This document shows positions 49,811 to 58,399 of a stretch of 64,000 nucleotides of DNA, piece by piece. How positions within the stretch are numbered: the stretch's first letter is position 1; each line of letters opens with the position of its first letter. The DNA is from Pseudosporangium ferrugineum (GTDB lineage Bacteria; Actinomycetota; Actinomycetes; Mycobacteriales; Micromonosporaceae). Made by a program: the position numbers and the translations under genes. Location of the stretch: positions 1 to 64,000 of the forward strand of contig NZ_PVZG01000021.1 of assembly GCF_003002065.1 (NCBI RefSeq), in the 5' to 3' direction. The notes beneath the pieces were generated by a model that searched no databases, was not told the DNA's origin, and saw nothing but the letters and a program-made list of their open reading frames with translations.

Positions 49811-50236
49811 ATGAGCAAGTTCCGGTGGGCCGTGGCGGTCGCCGCGCTGGCGCCGATGCTGGCGAGCACTCCCGCCTCGGCCGGCGGCAGCGGCCCCCAC
49901 CCGGTCACGCCCTGGGTGCGGGGCGTCGAGGCGCACACCCCCACCTGGGTGGACATCCACTGGCAGACCGGCGCGAAGATCTGCGACGCCCACGTCTGGG
50001 TCAAGGGCGAGCACGTCGACGTCCGCTACCCGAGCAACACCGGCACCTACACGTCGTTCCACCGCGACGAGATGCTCAAGCCCGGTGAGGTCGGCCGTAC
50101 CGCCGTCGCCGTGACCGCCCACCGCGACAAGTCGGCGTTCGTGCCGCTCGAGGCGACGCTGATCTACACCAACTGCAAGAGCGACAAGGCGAAGGTCAAG
50201 GGCTTCCGGCTCACCCTGCCGGTGATCGTCTCCTGA
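49811..50236 (+). CDS. Small secreted protein of unknown function
   Basis: This 141-residue protein has a clear signal peptide (about 1-24, ending ASAGG) and an exported beta-rich domain with one Cys pair (KICDAHVW and TNCKSD). A strong AGGAGG site precedes the ATG. The pattern GRTAVAVTAHRDKSAFVPLE resembles other actinobacterial secreted proteins without known role. Confidence 0.8.
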   Translation: MSKFRWAVAVAALAPMLASTPASAGGSGPHPVTPWVRGVEAHTPTWVDIHWQTGAKICDAHVWVKGEHVDVRYPSNTGTYTSFHRDEMLKPGEVGRTAVAVTAHRDKSAFVPLEATLIYTNCKSDKAKVKGFRLTLPVIVS

Positions 50237-50243
50237 AGGGGGA

Positions 50244-50278
50244 TGCGCGCGGCCGGCGGGGGCGGCCGGCCGCGCGCA
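50244..50278. terminator. Bidirectional terminator between convergent genes
   Basis: Perfect 14-bp arms TGCGCGCGGCCGGC and GCCGGCCGCGCGCA with a 7-nt loop lie between the secreted-protein stop and the flippase-fusion stop. Confidence 0.7.
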
Positions 50279-50283
50279 CGTCT

Positions 50284-52875
50284 CTACCGGGCGGCCATGA
50301 TCAGGGCGGCCGGGTCGGTGCAGACCAGCTCCAACGCCCGGGCCACCACCGCCGGGTCGAACGTCGAGGCGTGGAACGTGGCCTCCAGGTGCAGCACCCC
50401 GCCCATCTCGGAGGTGGTCAGCGTGATGCCCTCCGGGCCGTTGAGGGTCGGCACGCTCTGGTTGACGCGTACCGCGGGCTCGCCCGCCCAGGGCAGATCG
50501 GCGAGCACGTCGTGGCGCCCCTGGTTGCTGAAGGTGAGCCGCGGGCGCGGTTCGACCGGTGCCTCACCCGGGTACGGGTCGGGCAGGCCGGGCGACCCCG
50601 CCACGAGCAGCTTGCCCTCGCGCAGCAGCATCATCGTCAGGATCCGGCCGGTCGCGAGCTCCGCCTTCAGCGTCGTGTGGATCGCCTTCGGGTCGGTCAG
50701 GCTCGGCGGCGACAGGTACGGGCCCATGCAGAAGTTGCTGTCGATGCTGACGTCCTTGCCGACGTAGCGCCGCGCGTCCGCGAGGAAGGTGCCGCCGGCC
50801 AGGTCCGGGTTCAGCCCCAGGTCCCGCAGGGCCGCCGTGAACGCCGCGAACGTGATCGCCGACGTCGTCACGCCGGGGGCGTGCTCGTCGCGCCAGACCC
50901 GCATCTTCGCCAGCACGTCCGCGGACCGGGCCGTCTCGACCGTCAGGGCCGCGGTCCACGCCCGGGTCGGCCCCTGCTCCGGGTGCGGCGGCCGGGCGAA
51001 GCTGAGCCCCTGCTTCCACCGGCCCGGCTTGGTGCCGAACTGCTTCCACCAGGCCTTCGGCAGGGCCCAGCGGTGCCGGACGGAGGGTGCGATCGCCGCG
51101 GGGCGGTCCTCGGCGGCGGCGCGGACCAGCTCGCGGAGCAGGGTGTTGACCGGTCCGGCGTCGCCGTACGCGTGCGCCACCTTCATGGCCACGTACCCGC
51201 CGCCGGCCAGGATCCGCACCGGGTGATGGCCGCGCGGCTCGGCCTGCAACCGCCGGGTCATCGCGTCGAAGTCGGCCGGTCCGTCGCCGAGATCGGTGAC
51301 GGCCTCCCGGACGTACGTCGCGAACGCGTCCGCGTCCAGGTGCAGCCAGCGGGCGCCGGAGCGGTCGAGCCGCGAGACCGCCCGGTGCGCGGGGTCGGCC
51401 GCGTGCAACCCGATCAGCGCGGCCCGCAACCGCTCGGCGGTCACCCCGGTCAGCGGTCCGACGGTACGGATGTACTCCAGCGGCAGCCACGCGCGTTCCC
51501 GCAGGGTCAGGCCGGTGCTCGACACGATGTTCTCTCCTTCGGGGGTTGCCCTTGCGTCCCTGGCGAAGACCACCCGCAGCACGGTCGGTGCGACCAGGAC
51601 GGTCTCCGCCGCCATCACCAGCGCTACCCACGTGACCAGCTCGGTGAGGTCGCCGCGGGTGCCGCCGTACCAGGCGGCGATGAGTTCGGCGATCCCGGCG
51701 AAGACCGAGAAGACGCCGGCTCCGCGTACGGTGCCCTGCACGCGGGAGATCGCCAGGAAGAAGTGGTGGAAGACGAACGGCACGTAGGTCAGCGCCAGGA
51801 TGGTCAGCGCGGTGCCGGCCGACGCGGCGTAGCTCGCGCCGAAGATCGACATGATCGGCTCGGCGGCGAACGCGACGACCAGGGAGACCGGCAGGCCGCC
51901 GCCCAGGCAGATGAGCAGGCCCATCCGCACCTTCGAGCGCAGCGCGGCCCGGTCGCCGCTGGCCACCGCGAAGAGCGTGAGCGCCACGTTGCCGGGCACC
52001 ATCGCGAGGAACGACAGCACCATGAACGCCGTGTAGAACGACGCGTTCGCCTCGGCCGACAGCACCGCGGTGACCACCAGCGGCAGCGCCGCCCGCGGCA
52101 GGTACGTCGCCAGGTTCAGCAGGTTGTGGTCGAACGTGGCCCGGCCCCGGCCGCGCAGCAGCGACGCCCGCGGCCGTACGGAATCGACCATGCCCCTGCG
52201 CCGCAGCGCCCGGCCCAGGACCGCGACCGAGGCGACCATGCCGGCCACCCAGGTCAGCAGCAGATCGCTGCCGGTCAGGGTGAGCGGCAGCAGGGCCAGC
52301 ACGCCGAGCAACGCCAGCTTGATCACCGAGAACCAGGCGTTGCGCATCAGTTGGAGCGGGCCCTGCAGGAGGCCGACCAGGGCCTCGTCCAGGACCAGCG
52401 TCATCGCGTTGAGCGCGATGCCGAAGACCAGCAGCACGGTGGCGGCCGTGCTGCCGAGCGCGTCCCGGAGCCCGGGCGCGGCGAAGTGGGCAAGGGCCAC
52501 GTAGATCAGGCCGCCCACGGTCGCCGCGCTGCCGGCCACGAGCAGGCACGTGCTGATCAGCTCCCACCGGCGGCCCTTCAGGGCGGGCAGGTCCGAGATC
52601 AGCATGGTGCCCATGCCGAACATGCCGATCGTGCCGATCAGGGTCATCGCGGACACCGCCGCGGACGCCTGCCCGACCGCCTCGGCCGGTGCCGTCCGCG
52701 CGGCGAGCCACCAGTACGCGAAGCCGAACAGCGACGTGATCGCGGTGGTCGCCATGAGCGAACCGGCGTTCAGGAAAAGATCGAGGTGACCTCGCAGCAC
52801 GGCGACGAGCCCGCTGCGGCCGGGACCCTCGGGTCCGGCGTCAAGGCTCTCCGGTACGGCCTCCGCTGTTTCCAC
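50284..52875 (-). CDS. MOP-type flippase fused to condensation-domain-like acyltransferase
   Basis: This 863-residue fusion has an N half (about 25-430) with about 12 membrane helices of the polysaccharide/lipid flippase (Wzx/MATE) type. The C half (about 450-863) resembles NRPS condensation/PapA/WES acyltransferases. In place of the usual HHxxxDG it has AHAYGDA, keeping the second, catalytic His and the Asp but losing the first His. The segment RLTFSNQGRHD corresponds to the late conserved region of this superfamily. It may acylate a lipid-linked glycan during or after translocation. The GTG at 52875 is the likely start. Confidence 0.85.
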   Translation of the reverse strand: METAEAVPESLDAGPEGPGRSGLVAVLRGHLDLFLNAGSLMATTAITSLFGFAYWWLAARTAPAEAVGQASAAVSAMTLIGTIGMFGMGTMLISDLPALKGRRWELISTCLLVAGSAATVGGLIYVALAHFAAPGLRDALGSTAATVLLVFGIALNAMTLVLDEALVGLLQGPLQLMRNAWFSVIKLALLGVLALLPLTLTGSDLLLTWVAGMVASVAVLGRALRRRGMVDSVRPRASLLRGRGRATFDHNLLNLATYLPRAALPLVVTAVLSAEANASFYTAFMVLSFLAMVPGNVALTLFAVASGDRAALRSKVRMGLLICLGGGLPVSLVVAFAAEPIMSIFGASYAASAGTALTILALTYVPFVFHHFFLAISRVQGTVRGAGVFSVFAGIAELIAAWYGGTRGDLTELVTWVALVMAAETVLVAPTVLRVVFARDARATPEGENIVSSTGLTLRERAWLPLEYIRTVGPLTGVTAERLRAALIGLHAADPAHRAVSRLDRSGARWLHLDADAFATYVREAVTDLGDGPADFDAMTRRLQAEPRGHHPVRILAGGGYVAMKVAHAYGDAGPVNTLLRELVRAAAEDRPAAIAPSVRHRWALPKAWWKQFGTKPGRWKQGLSFARPPHPEQGPTRAWTAALTVETARSADVLAKMRVWRDEHAPGVTTSAITFAAFTAALRDLGLNPDLAGGTFLADARRYVGKDVSIDSNFCMGPYLSPPSLTDPKAIHTTLKAELATGRILTMMLLREGKLLVAGSPGLPDPYPGEAPVEPRPRLTFSNQGRHDVLADLPWAGEPAVRVNQSVPTLNGPEGITLTTSEMGGVLHLEATFHASTFDPAVVARALELVCTDPAALIMAAR

Positions 52876-53006
52876 TACTACCGCCCCCAGTTGCAGTGAT
52901 CGACTCGCAACGGTAGTTACTCCGCGTGTTCGTCGACCACGGCAAAATGGGGTAGATAGCGGCTTCCGTCCGGACTGGAGAGGCGGGCCGAACGGCCGAG
53001 TCGCGC

Positions 53007-53510
53007 CTACTCCCAGACAGGAACCGAGGGCAGCCCCCGCTCGGCCCGCGCCGCGTCGGTGAGCTCCTGGATGAGGTCGGTCTTACCCTGCGTATATGCG
53101 TCGCCCGGTCCGTGCCGCCTCATCAGCTCGCGCTTGAGGGCCGCATACCGCTCCCGCGCGTCGGGGTGGGCGAGCAGATGGTCGCGCAGCAGCCGCTCGT
53201 TGCGCGTCTCCCACGTGTCGGCGGTGACCACGTGCAGGTGGTACGCCGTGCTGTCGTAGTCCTCCCGCCGCAGGAAGAGCCGCTCCGGCATGTCCGTCGG
53301 CTCCATCCGGTAACCGAGCGTCTCCAGCGCGCCGGCGTTGATCTGCTCGAGGTCGGTGACCGCGGCCATCAGATCGATCACCGGCTTCGCGGGCAGGCCG
53401 GGCACCGCGGTGCTGCCGATGTGCTCCACCGCGACGAACAGGGGTGCCAGCGTCCTGCACGCCTGGCGGCCGAGCTCGGCCCACCGCGCGTCCGGCTCTG
53501 CGATCGTCAC
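53007..53510 (-). CDS. GrpB-family nucleotidyltransferase-fold protein
   Basis: This 167-residue protein has the GrpB pattern VEHIGSTAVPGLPAKPVIDL near residue 30, a nucleotidyltransferase-like motif, then YHLHVV and LRDHLLAHPDARERYAALKR. The function is not established. Some members are fused to CoaE. The GTG at 53510 overlaps the corA stop (GTGA), so translation is coupled. Confidence 0.92.
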   Translation of the reverse strand: MTIAEPDARWAELGRQACRTLAPLFVAVEHIGSTAVPGLPAKPVIDLMAAVTDLEQINAGALETLGYRMEPTDMPERLFLRREDYDSTAYHLHVVTADTWETRNERLLRDHLLAHPDARERYAALKRELMRRHGPGDAYTQGKTDLIQELTDAARAERGLPSVPVWE

Positions 53511-54613
53511 AACCAGCCCACCTTCTTCAGCCTGCGATACAGCACCACCGACGCGACCGCCATGACGGCGATGATCGCGGGGTAGCCGTACTCCCACTCC
53601 AGCCCCGGCATGTGCGCGAAGTTCATGCCGTAGATCCCCGCGATGGCCGTCTGCACGGCGGCGACGGCGGCCCACGACGCGATCTTGCGCATATCGTTGT
53701 TCTGGTCGACCGAGACCTGGGCAAGCCGGGCCTGGAGAATCGAGTTGAGCAGATCGTCGAAGCCGGCGACCCGGTCCACCGCCCGTCCCAGGCGACCCCG
53801 TACGTCCACAAGGTACGGATACAGCGCTTCCGGCACCACCCCGCGGTCCAGCAGCCGCTGCAACGGCTCCTGAAGGGGCATAACGGCCCGCTTGAACTCC
53901 ACCATCTCCCGCTTCAACTGGTACACATGGGCGATATCGGGCGCCTTGTCCGCGGCGAAGGCGATCGCCTCCAGCGCCTCCAGATCCCGCTCGACATGCC
54001 CGGCGACGTCCAGGTACAGATCCACCATCCGGTCGCACACGGCGTAGGCAACGGCCCACGGCCCCTCGGCCAGCAGCGCCGGTCGCGCTTCAAGCTCCTC
54101 CCGTACGGGCTTGAGCGCACCGGCCGCCCCGTGCCGCACGGTGATGACGAAGTGCGCCCCGATGAGCACCGTGACATCCCCGGTGTCGACGACCTCGGAG
54201 GTGGCGGTCAACTCCTCGTGCTCGACGTACCGCGCGGTCCGCAACACCAGCCGCGTCACGTCCCCGATCGTCTCGGCCGCCGGCCGCTGTCCACCCGCGG
54301 TAGCCTGCTCGGCGGTCAACTCGTGCAGCCCGAACACCCCGGCGATCGACGCCATGGTCGCCTCATCCGGCTCATGCAGCCCCAGCCACACGAACGCCTG
54401 CCGCTGCCGCCCCGCGACCCGGGCGGCATCGGCATAATGCGACAACCCGGGCCGCCGGCTCCCCCCGTGGTAGACCGCACAATCGACGACCGCATCGGGA
54501 TTCCCCCGCCGCTGCTGCGGAACGGCAACCTCCGGCCGGCTCAACCCCTCGATGAACCGCCCGAGCGTACGAGGAATCAGATAAGGCTCCCGCCGTCGCC
54601 GCCACCCGAACAT
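53507..54613 (-). CDS. CorA-family magnesium/metal ion transporter
   Basis: This 368-residue channel has a large cytoplasmic domain, a long helix (about 230-290), then TM1 ending in the selectivity signature YGMNF near 330 and TM2 (about 345-362). Length and layout match CorA. The ATG at 54613 was chosen over an in-frame start 69 nt upstream because a GGGAGGGC site lies before it. It is followed by the overlapping GrpB gene. Confidence 0.93.
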   Translation of the reverse strand: MFGWRRRREPYLIPRTLGRFIEGLSRPEVAVPQQRRGNPDAVVDCAVYHGGSRRPGLSHYADAARVAGRQRQAFVWLGLHEPDEATMASIAGVFGLHELTAEQATAGGQRPAAETIGDVTRLVLRTARYVEHEELTATSEVVDTGDVTVLIGAHFVITVRHGAAGALKPVREELEARPALLAEGPWAVAYAVCDRMVDLYLDVAGHVERDLEALEAIAFAADKAPDIAHVYQLKREMVEFKRAVMPLQEPLQRLLDRGVVPEALYPYLVDVRGRLGRAVDRVAGFDDLLNSILQARLAQVSVDQNNDMRKIASWAAVAAVQTAIAGIYGMNFAHMPGLEWEYGYPAIIAVMAVASVVLYRRLKKVGWL

Positions 54614-54750
54614 CCGCCCGCGCCCTCCCGCCGCCAATGATCCGAACCGACCGTAACGGTCGCCCGCCCCCCACCGACGCACCTCCCGCCCGGCGGGACA
54701 CCGCTCACCGTGAGTCCCTCGTCACCCAATCCCACTCAGCCCGCCTCGCC

Positions 54751-55035
54751 CGTCCGCCTGGCCCGTCCGCCTCGCCCGTCCGCCTGGCCCGTCCGCCTCG
54801 CCCGTGCGCCTGGCCCGTGCGCCTGGCCCGTGCGCCTGGCCCGTGCGCCTGGCCCGTGCGCCTGGCCCGTGCGCCTGGCCCGTGCGCCTGGCCCGTGCGC
54901 CTGGCCCGTGCGCCTGGCCCGTGCGCCTGGCCCGTGCGCCTGGCCCGTCCGTCTGGCCCGTCCGTCTGGCCCGTCCGTCTGGCCCGTCCGCCTCGCCCGT
55001 GCGCCTGGCCCGTCCGTCTGGCCCGTCCGCCTGCC
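54751..55035. repeat. 13-bp minisatellite, about 22 copies
   Basis: The unit CGTGCGCCTGGCC repeats head to tail about 22 times. The central run is identical, and the edges carry CGTCCGCCTCGCC and CGTCCGTCTGGCC variants. Because 13 is not a multiple of three, all frames stay open and produce spurious long reading frames with 13-residue periods. It lies in the 893-nt gene-free stretch 54614-55506 upstream of corA and the WYL gene. I see no gene there. Confidence 0.95.
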
Positions 55036-55105
55036 ATCGCCAGGCGGAGTGAGCGCTGGGCGCGCGGTGTCTGCGTGCACCCTTCCTGCTGCGCGCCCTC
55101 GCTCG

Positions 55106-55420
55106 TCGCGGCCGCGCCTTCGCCTCGTCTGTCTGCCCGGCCCTCCCTCCGCCTCGCCGGTCTCGCCCGCGCCCGCGCGCCTTCGCCTCGCCGCGGCCGC
55201 ATTTTCGCCTCGTCTGTCCCGCGGCCGCGCCTCTGCCGTTCCGCCGCACCCGCCCGGCGCGCGGGTCGTCGCCCGTCGCGCGTCGCCCGTCGCCCGTCGC
55301 GCGTCGCGGTCGCGCGTCGCCCGTCGCGCATCGCGGTCGCGCGTCGCCGGTTGCGCGTCGCCCGCCGCCGTCGCCCGCCGCCGTCGCCGGTCGCGGTCGC
55401 GCGTCGCCCGCCGAAGGGGC
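55106..55420. repeat. Second repeat block: direct repeat and CGTCGC-type array
   Basis: A 27-nt segment containing TTCGCCTCGTCTGTC occurs twice (55106-55133 and 55192-55217). From about 55262 a 6-7-bp CGTCGCC/CGTCGCG array runs about 150 nt. Together with the minisatellite it fills the corA/WYL gap. Confidence 0.8.
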
Positions 55421-55506
55421 GCCGTGGGATGTCGTCGGCGGGGAAGTGGAAGCGTTAGGGTGCGGTCCGGCCACTTCCTGACCGCAATTCGACGGAGTCT
55501 GGACCC

Positions 55507-56541
55507 ATGGCGAACACCAGTGCGCGGATGCTCCGGCTCCTCTCCCTTCTTCAGACCCACCGTTACTGGCCGGGCGCGGAACTCGCCGACCGGCTCGAGA
55601 TCAGCCCGCGCACCCTGCGCCGCGACGTCGACCGCCTGCGCGACCTCGGCTATCCGGTGGACGCCGCCCGCGGGGTCGCCGGGGGATACCAGCTGCAGGC
55701 CGGCGCGGCCGTGCCGCCGCTGCTGCTCGACGACGACGAGGCGGTGGCCATCGCGGTAGGCCTGCGGACCGCCGCCGCCGGGGCCGTGGCGGGCTTCGAG
55801 GAGACCTCCGTACGCGCCCTCGCGAAGGTCACCCAGCTGCTCCCGCCCCGCCTGCGCCGCCGCATCGACGCGTTGCGGGCGGTGACCGCCCCGGGCGTCC
55901 TCGGCGCCGGCCCGGTCCTCGACCCGGCGTCGCTGACCACGATCGCGCTGGCCTGCCGGGGCGAGGAACGCCTGCGCTTCGACTACGCCCCGCGGGACGG
56001 CGAAAGCGCACCCCGGCACGTGGAACCGCACCGGCTCGTCTCGCTCGGCCGCCGCTGGTACCTGATCGCCTGGGACTTCGACCGCGGCGACTGGCGCAGC
56101 TTCCGCGTCGACCGGCTCACGAACCCCGCCCTGACCGGCGCCCGCTTCCGCCCCCGCGACATCCCCGGCGGCGACCCCGTCGCATGGATGCGCGCGCGCC
56201 TGGCCACCGTGCCCAGCCGCTACGACGTGTCGGTGCTGATCGCCGCGCCCGCCACGTCGGTGCACGGCCGGGTGGGACAGTGGGCCGTCATCGAACCGGT
56301 CACCGCCGACAGCTGCCGCCTGCGGATGAGCGTCGACGACCTGGGCTGGCCGGTGATGATCCTCGGCGTCGTAGGTGCTGACTTCACCATCGAATCCCCT
56401 CCAGAACTGCACGAGCACACCCGCAACGTGGCCCGGACCCTGCTGCGCGCCCAGCCGGCGCAGGAGGGGGCATCCGGGCACCCCCGCGCGGGAGTCGCGG
56501 ATCGGCGCCCCCGTGGCGCCGATCCGCACTCAGGAACCTAG
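55507..56541 (+). CDS. WYL-domain transcriptional regulator (YafY-like)
   Basis: This 344-residue regulator has an N-terminal winged helix (1-60, LADRLEISPRTLRRDVDRL) and a WYL domain (about 140-225) containing RRWYLIAWDFDRGDWRSFRVD followed by RL. A WCX-type C-terminal domain follows. WYL domains bind nucleic acid or nucleotide-like ligands. The last ~25 residues are not conserved-looking. The target genes are unknown. Confidence 0.93.
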   Translation: MANTSARMLRLLSLLQTHRYWPGAELADRLEISPRTLRRDVDRLRDLGYPVDAARGVAGGYQLQAGAAVPPLLLDDDEAVAIAVGLRTAAAGAVAGFEETSVRALAKVTQLLPPRLRRRIDALRAVTAPGVLGAGPVLDPASLTTIALACRGEERLRFDYAPRDGESAPRHVEPHRLVSLGRRWYLIAWDFDRGDWRSFRVDRLTNPALTGARFRPRDIPGGDPVAWMRARLATVPSRYDVSVLIAAPATSVHGRVGQWAVIEPVTADSCRLRMSVDDLGWPVMILGVVGADFTIESPPELHEHTRNVARTLLRAQPAQEGASGHPRAGVADRRPRGADPHSGT

Positions 56542-56621
56542 CGGGACCCTCTGACATTTTTTCGCGGCCGTCGTCCACAGTGGCCCGGGAAAGTGTCGGT
56601 GGGTGTCGGCATACTGCCGAC

Positions 56622-57185
56622 ATGGAGAACCCGCCCCGCACCGTGGAAGATGTCGTCAGGCTGGAGCGCTCCGGCGGCCGTGTGAAATACCTGCACTTCT
56701 GGGGCCACCGCCCGCAGCCCGACGGCACCGTCGGACGCGGCTGCCTGAGCCAGTGGTGGCCGGCGGCGTTCACCGTCGACGGCGTTCGCTTCGCGACGTC
56801 GGAGCATTACATGATGTGGCGCAAGGCTCTCTTGTTCGGCGACGAGGAGGCGGCCGCCCGGATCGTCACGGCGGGTCACCCCCGGCAGGCCAAGATGCTG
56901 GGGCGGCGCGTTCGTGGCTTCGACGAGGCGATGTGGGCGGGGGAGCGGTTCGGCATCGTGGTCGAGGCGAGCGTCGCCAAGTTCGGGCAGCATGAAGACC
57001 TGGGCGATTTCCTTGCCGGGACCGGGCAGCGAGTGCTCGTCGAGGCCAGCCCGACCGACCGGGTGTGGGGCATCGGCCTGGCGGCCACCGACGAGCGGGC
57101 GGATGACCCGGAGCGGTGGCGGGGCCTCAACCTGCTGGGCTTCGCCCTGATGGAGGCCCGGCACCGACTGCTGGTCCCGCGATGA
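56622..57185 (+). CDS. NADAR-family protein (YbiA-like)
   Basis: This 187-residue protein has the NADAR pattern: KYLHFWGHRPQ, LSQWWPAAFTVDGVRFATSE then HYMMWRKALLF, WGIGLAATD and NLLGFALMEARHRL. Family members are N-glycosidases that act on damaged riboflavin intermediates or on ADP-ribosylated nucleic acid. Which reaction applies here is not clear. The start is preceded by CATACT 6 nt upstream, a plausible leaderless -10. The next gene is convergent. Confidence 0.92.
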   Translation: MENPPRTVEDVVRLERSGGRVKYLHFWGHRPQPDGTVGRGCLSQWWPAAFTVDGVRFATSEHYMMWRKALLFGDEEAAARIVTAGHPRQAKMLGRRVRGFDEAMWAGERFGIVVEASVAKFGQHEDLGDFLAGTGQRVLVEASPTDRVWGIGLAATDERADDPERWRGLNLLGFALMEARHRLLVPR

Positions 57186-57228
57186 CGACTCCGGCGCCGA
57201 TCCCCGGGACCCAGTGGTGCTTCCCGCT

Positions 57229-57396
57229 GGCCGGGTTCTGCCGGGGCCCGTCGGCCGGGTTCTGTCGGCGCACGGTGACCGGGTTCTGTCGGCATCCGCT
57301 GGCAAGGTTTTGCCGGGGCCCGTCGGCCGGGTTCTGCCGACGCCCATTGGCCGGGTTCCGCCGGCGCCCGCTGGCAGGGTTCTGCCGGCGTGCCTC
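57229..57396. repeat. Seven tandem 24-bp repeats
   Basis: Seven units of exactly 24 bp, with core GGCCGGGTTCTGCCGG and a variable end, fill the 286-nt gap between the NADAR stop and the 3' end of the STAS-HATPase gene. The period equals eight codons, so open frames are maintained by the repeat and do not indicate genes. No other feature is seen in the gap. Confidence 0.9.
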
Positions 57397-57471
57397 TCGC
57401 GTCCTTCAGCCCTGGTGGTGGCGTTCAGCCTCGCCGCGCTTCGTGCGGGACAGTCGCCGGCCGGCCGGCTC

Positions 57472-58272
57472 TCACCAGCGGCGGGCCCGGCCGGCGCGGT
57501 CGCGGACCGTTGCCCAGACGACCTTGCCGCCCGTTGTCGGCAGGGCGCCCCATGCCGTGGAGTCGGCGTGCACCACGCGCAGGCCGCGGCCTCGTTCATC
57601 CAGGGGGTGGCCGTCGCGTACCGGGGCCATGTCGAGCATGCGGGGCAGCATCGGGTCGCGGTCCCGGACCGCGAGGTGCAGGGCGGCGCCGCGCAGGGAG
57701 ACGGCTATGTCCAGCCGGGTCCGTGCGTGCTCGACCGCGTTGGTGACCAGTTCGGAAATGACCGCCCGGGCCGGGTGCAGCAGGTGCGGCAGCCGCCACT
57801 TCTGGCACACGGCTCCGATCAAGTCGCGGGCGCGGCTCGGGGAGATCGGCGACGGCGGCAGCGAGAGGCGGATCACCTCATGGGTGCGGCGGGCCGTGAG
57901 CGCGGCGCGTGCCTCCGCTGCCGTGGCGTGCACCGGCAGCGTGCCCGCACTTCCCAGTGGGGCGGCGAGGGACGCGTCCGGTGGCAGGCACAGCGCGATG
58001 CTCGCGGCCGGCTCGGCGGAGGCGGTTGTCAGGGCCGCGCCCAGCCACGTCGGCACGCTCGCCGCGCCCGGATCGTCCACGGCGCTCAGGTCGACGACTA
58101 TTCCGGCGGGGCTCTCCGCGAGGCACCTGCGCAGCGTCCGCCCTACGGCGGTGTGCAGCGCGGGCTGCCACGTTCCGCGTACGGCCAGGTCGATCACGGC
58201 CCCGTCGGCGTCCGCGGTGACCCGGAGGTGCTCGTCGCCGCCGTCGAACAGGTACGGGGATCTTTCTTGCAT
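57472..58272 (-). CDS. STAS domain fused to anti-sigma-type HATPase
   Basis: This 266-residue regulator has an N-terminal STAS (anti-sigma-antagonist-like) domain (about 15-120, VVDLSAVDDPGAASVPTW) and a C-terminal RsbW-type histidine-kinase-like ATPase domain. The ATPase domain contains the N-box VISELVTNAVEHART and the G-box DERGRGLRVVHADS. Such proteins switch sigma factors by phosphorylating partner STAS proteins. Fusing both modules in one chain is common in Actinoplanes-like genomes. GGGAGG precedes the ATG. No cognate sigma gene is adjacent. Confidence 0.9.
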   Translation of the reverse strand: MQERSPYLFDGGDEHLRVTADADGAVIDLAVRGTWQPALHTAVGRTLRRCLAESPAGIVVDLSAVDDPGAASVPTWLGAALTTASAEPAASIALCLPPDASLAAPLGSAGTLPVHATAAEARAALTARRTHEVIRLSLPPSPISPSRARDLIGAVCQKWRLPHLLHPARAVISELVTNAVEHARTRLDIAVSLRGAALHLAVRDRDPMLPRMLDMAPVRDGHPLDERGRGLRVVHADSTAWGALPTTGGKVVWATVRDRAGRARRW

Positions 58273-58399
58273 GCCACGGCCTCCCGCCGCTGAGGTGTTC
58301 GCAGTCTTCGGTTCGGGTCCGATGCCGTCAACGTTGCTGTCACCCGTACGGGATCGTCCGTTCAGTGGATTTGATGCGCCGGTTTTTGTCGGAGGCAGG

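Noticed and set aside
54751..55035. Repeat-protein gene with 13-residue periods
   Set aside because: The 13-bp unit gives the same periodic peptide in every frame on both strands and lacks a ribosome site or normal codon use.
57116..57600. N-terminal extension of the LLM oxidoreductase through the 24-bp repeats
   Set aside because: The family N terminus begins near 58415, and the upstream frame crosses the antisense STAS-HATPase gene.
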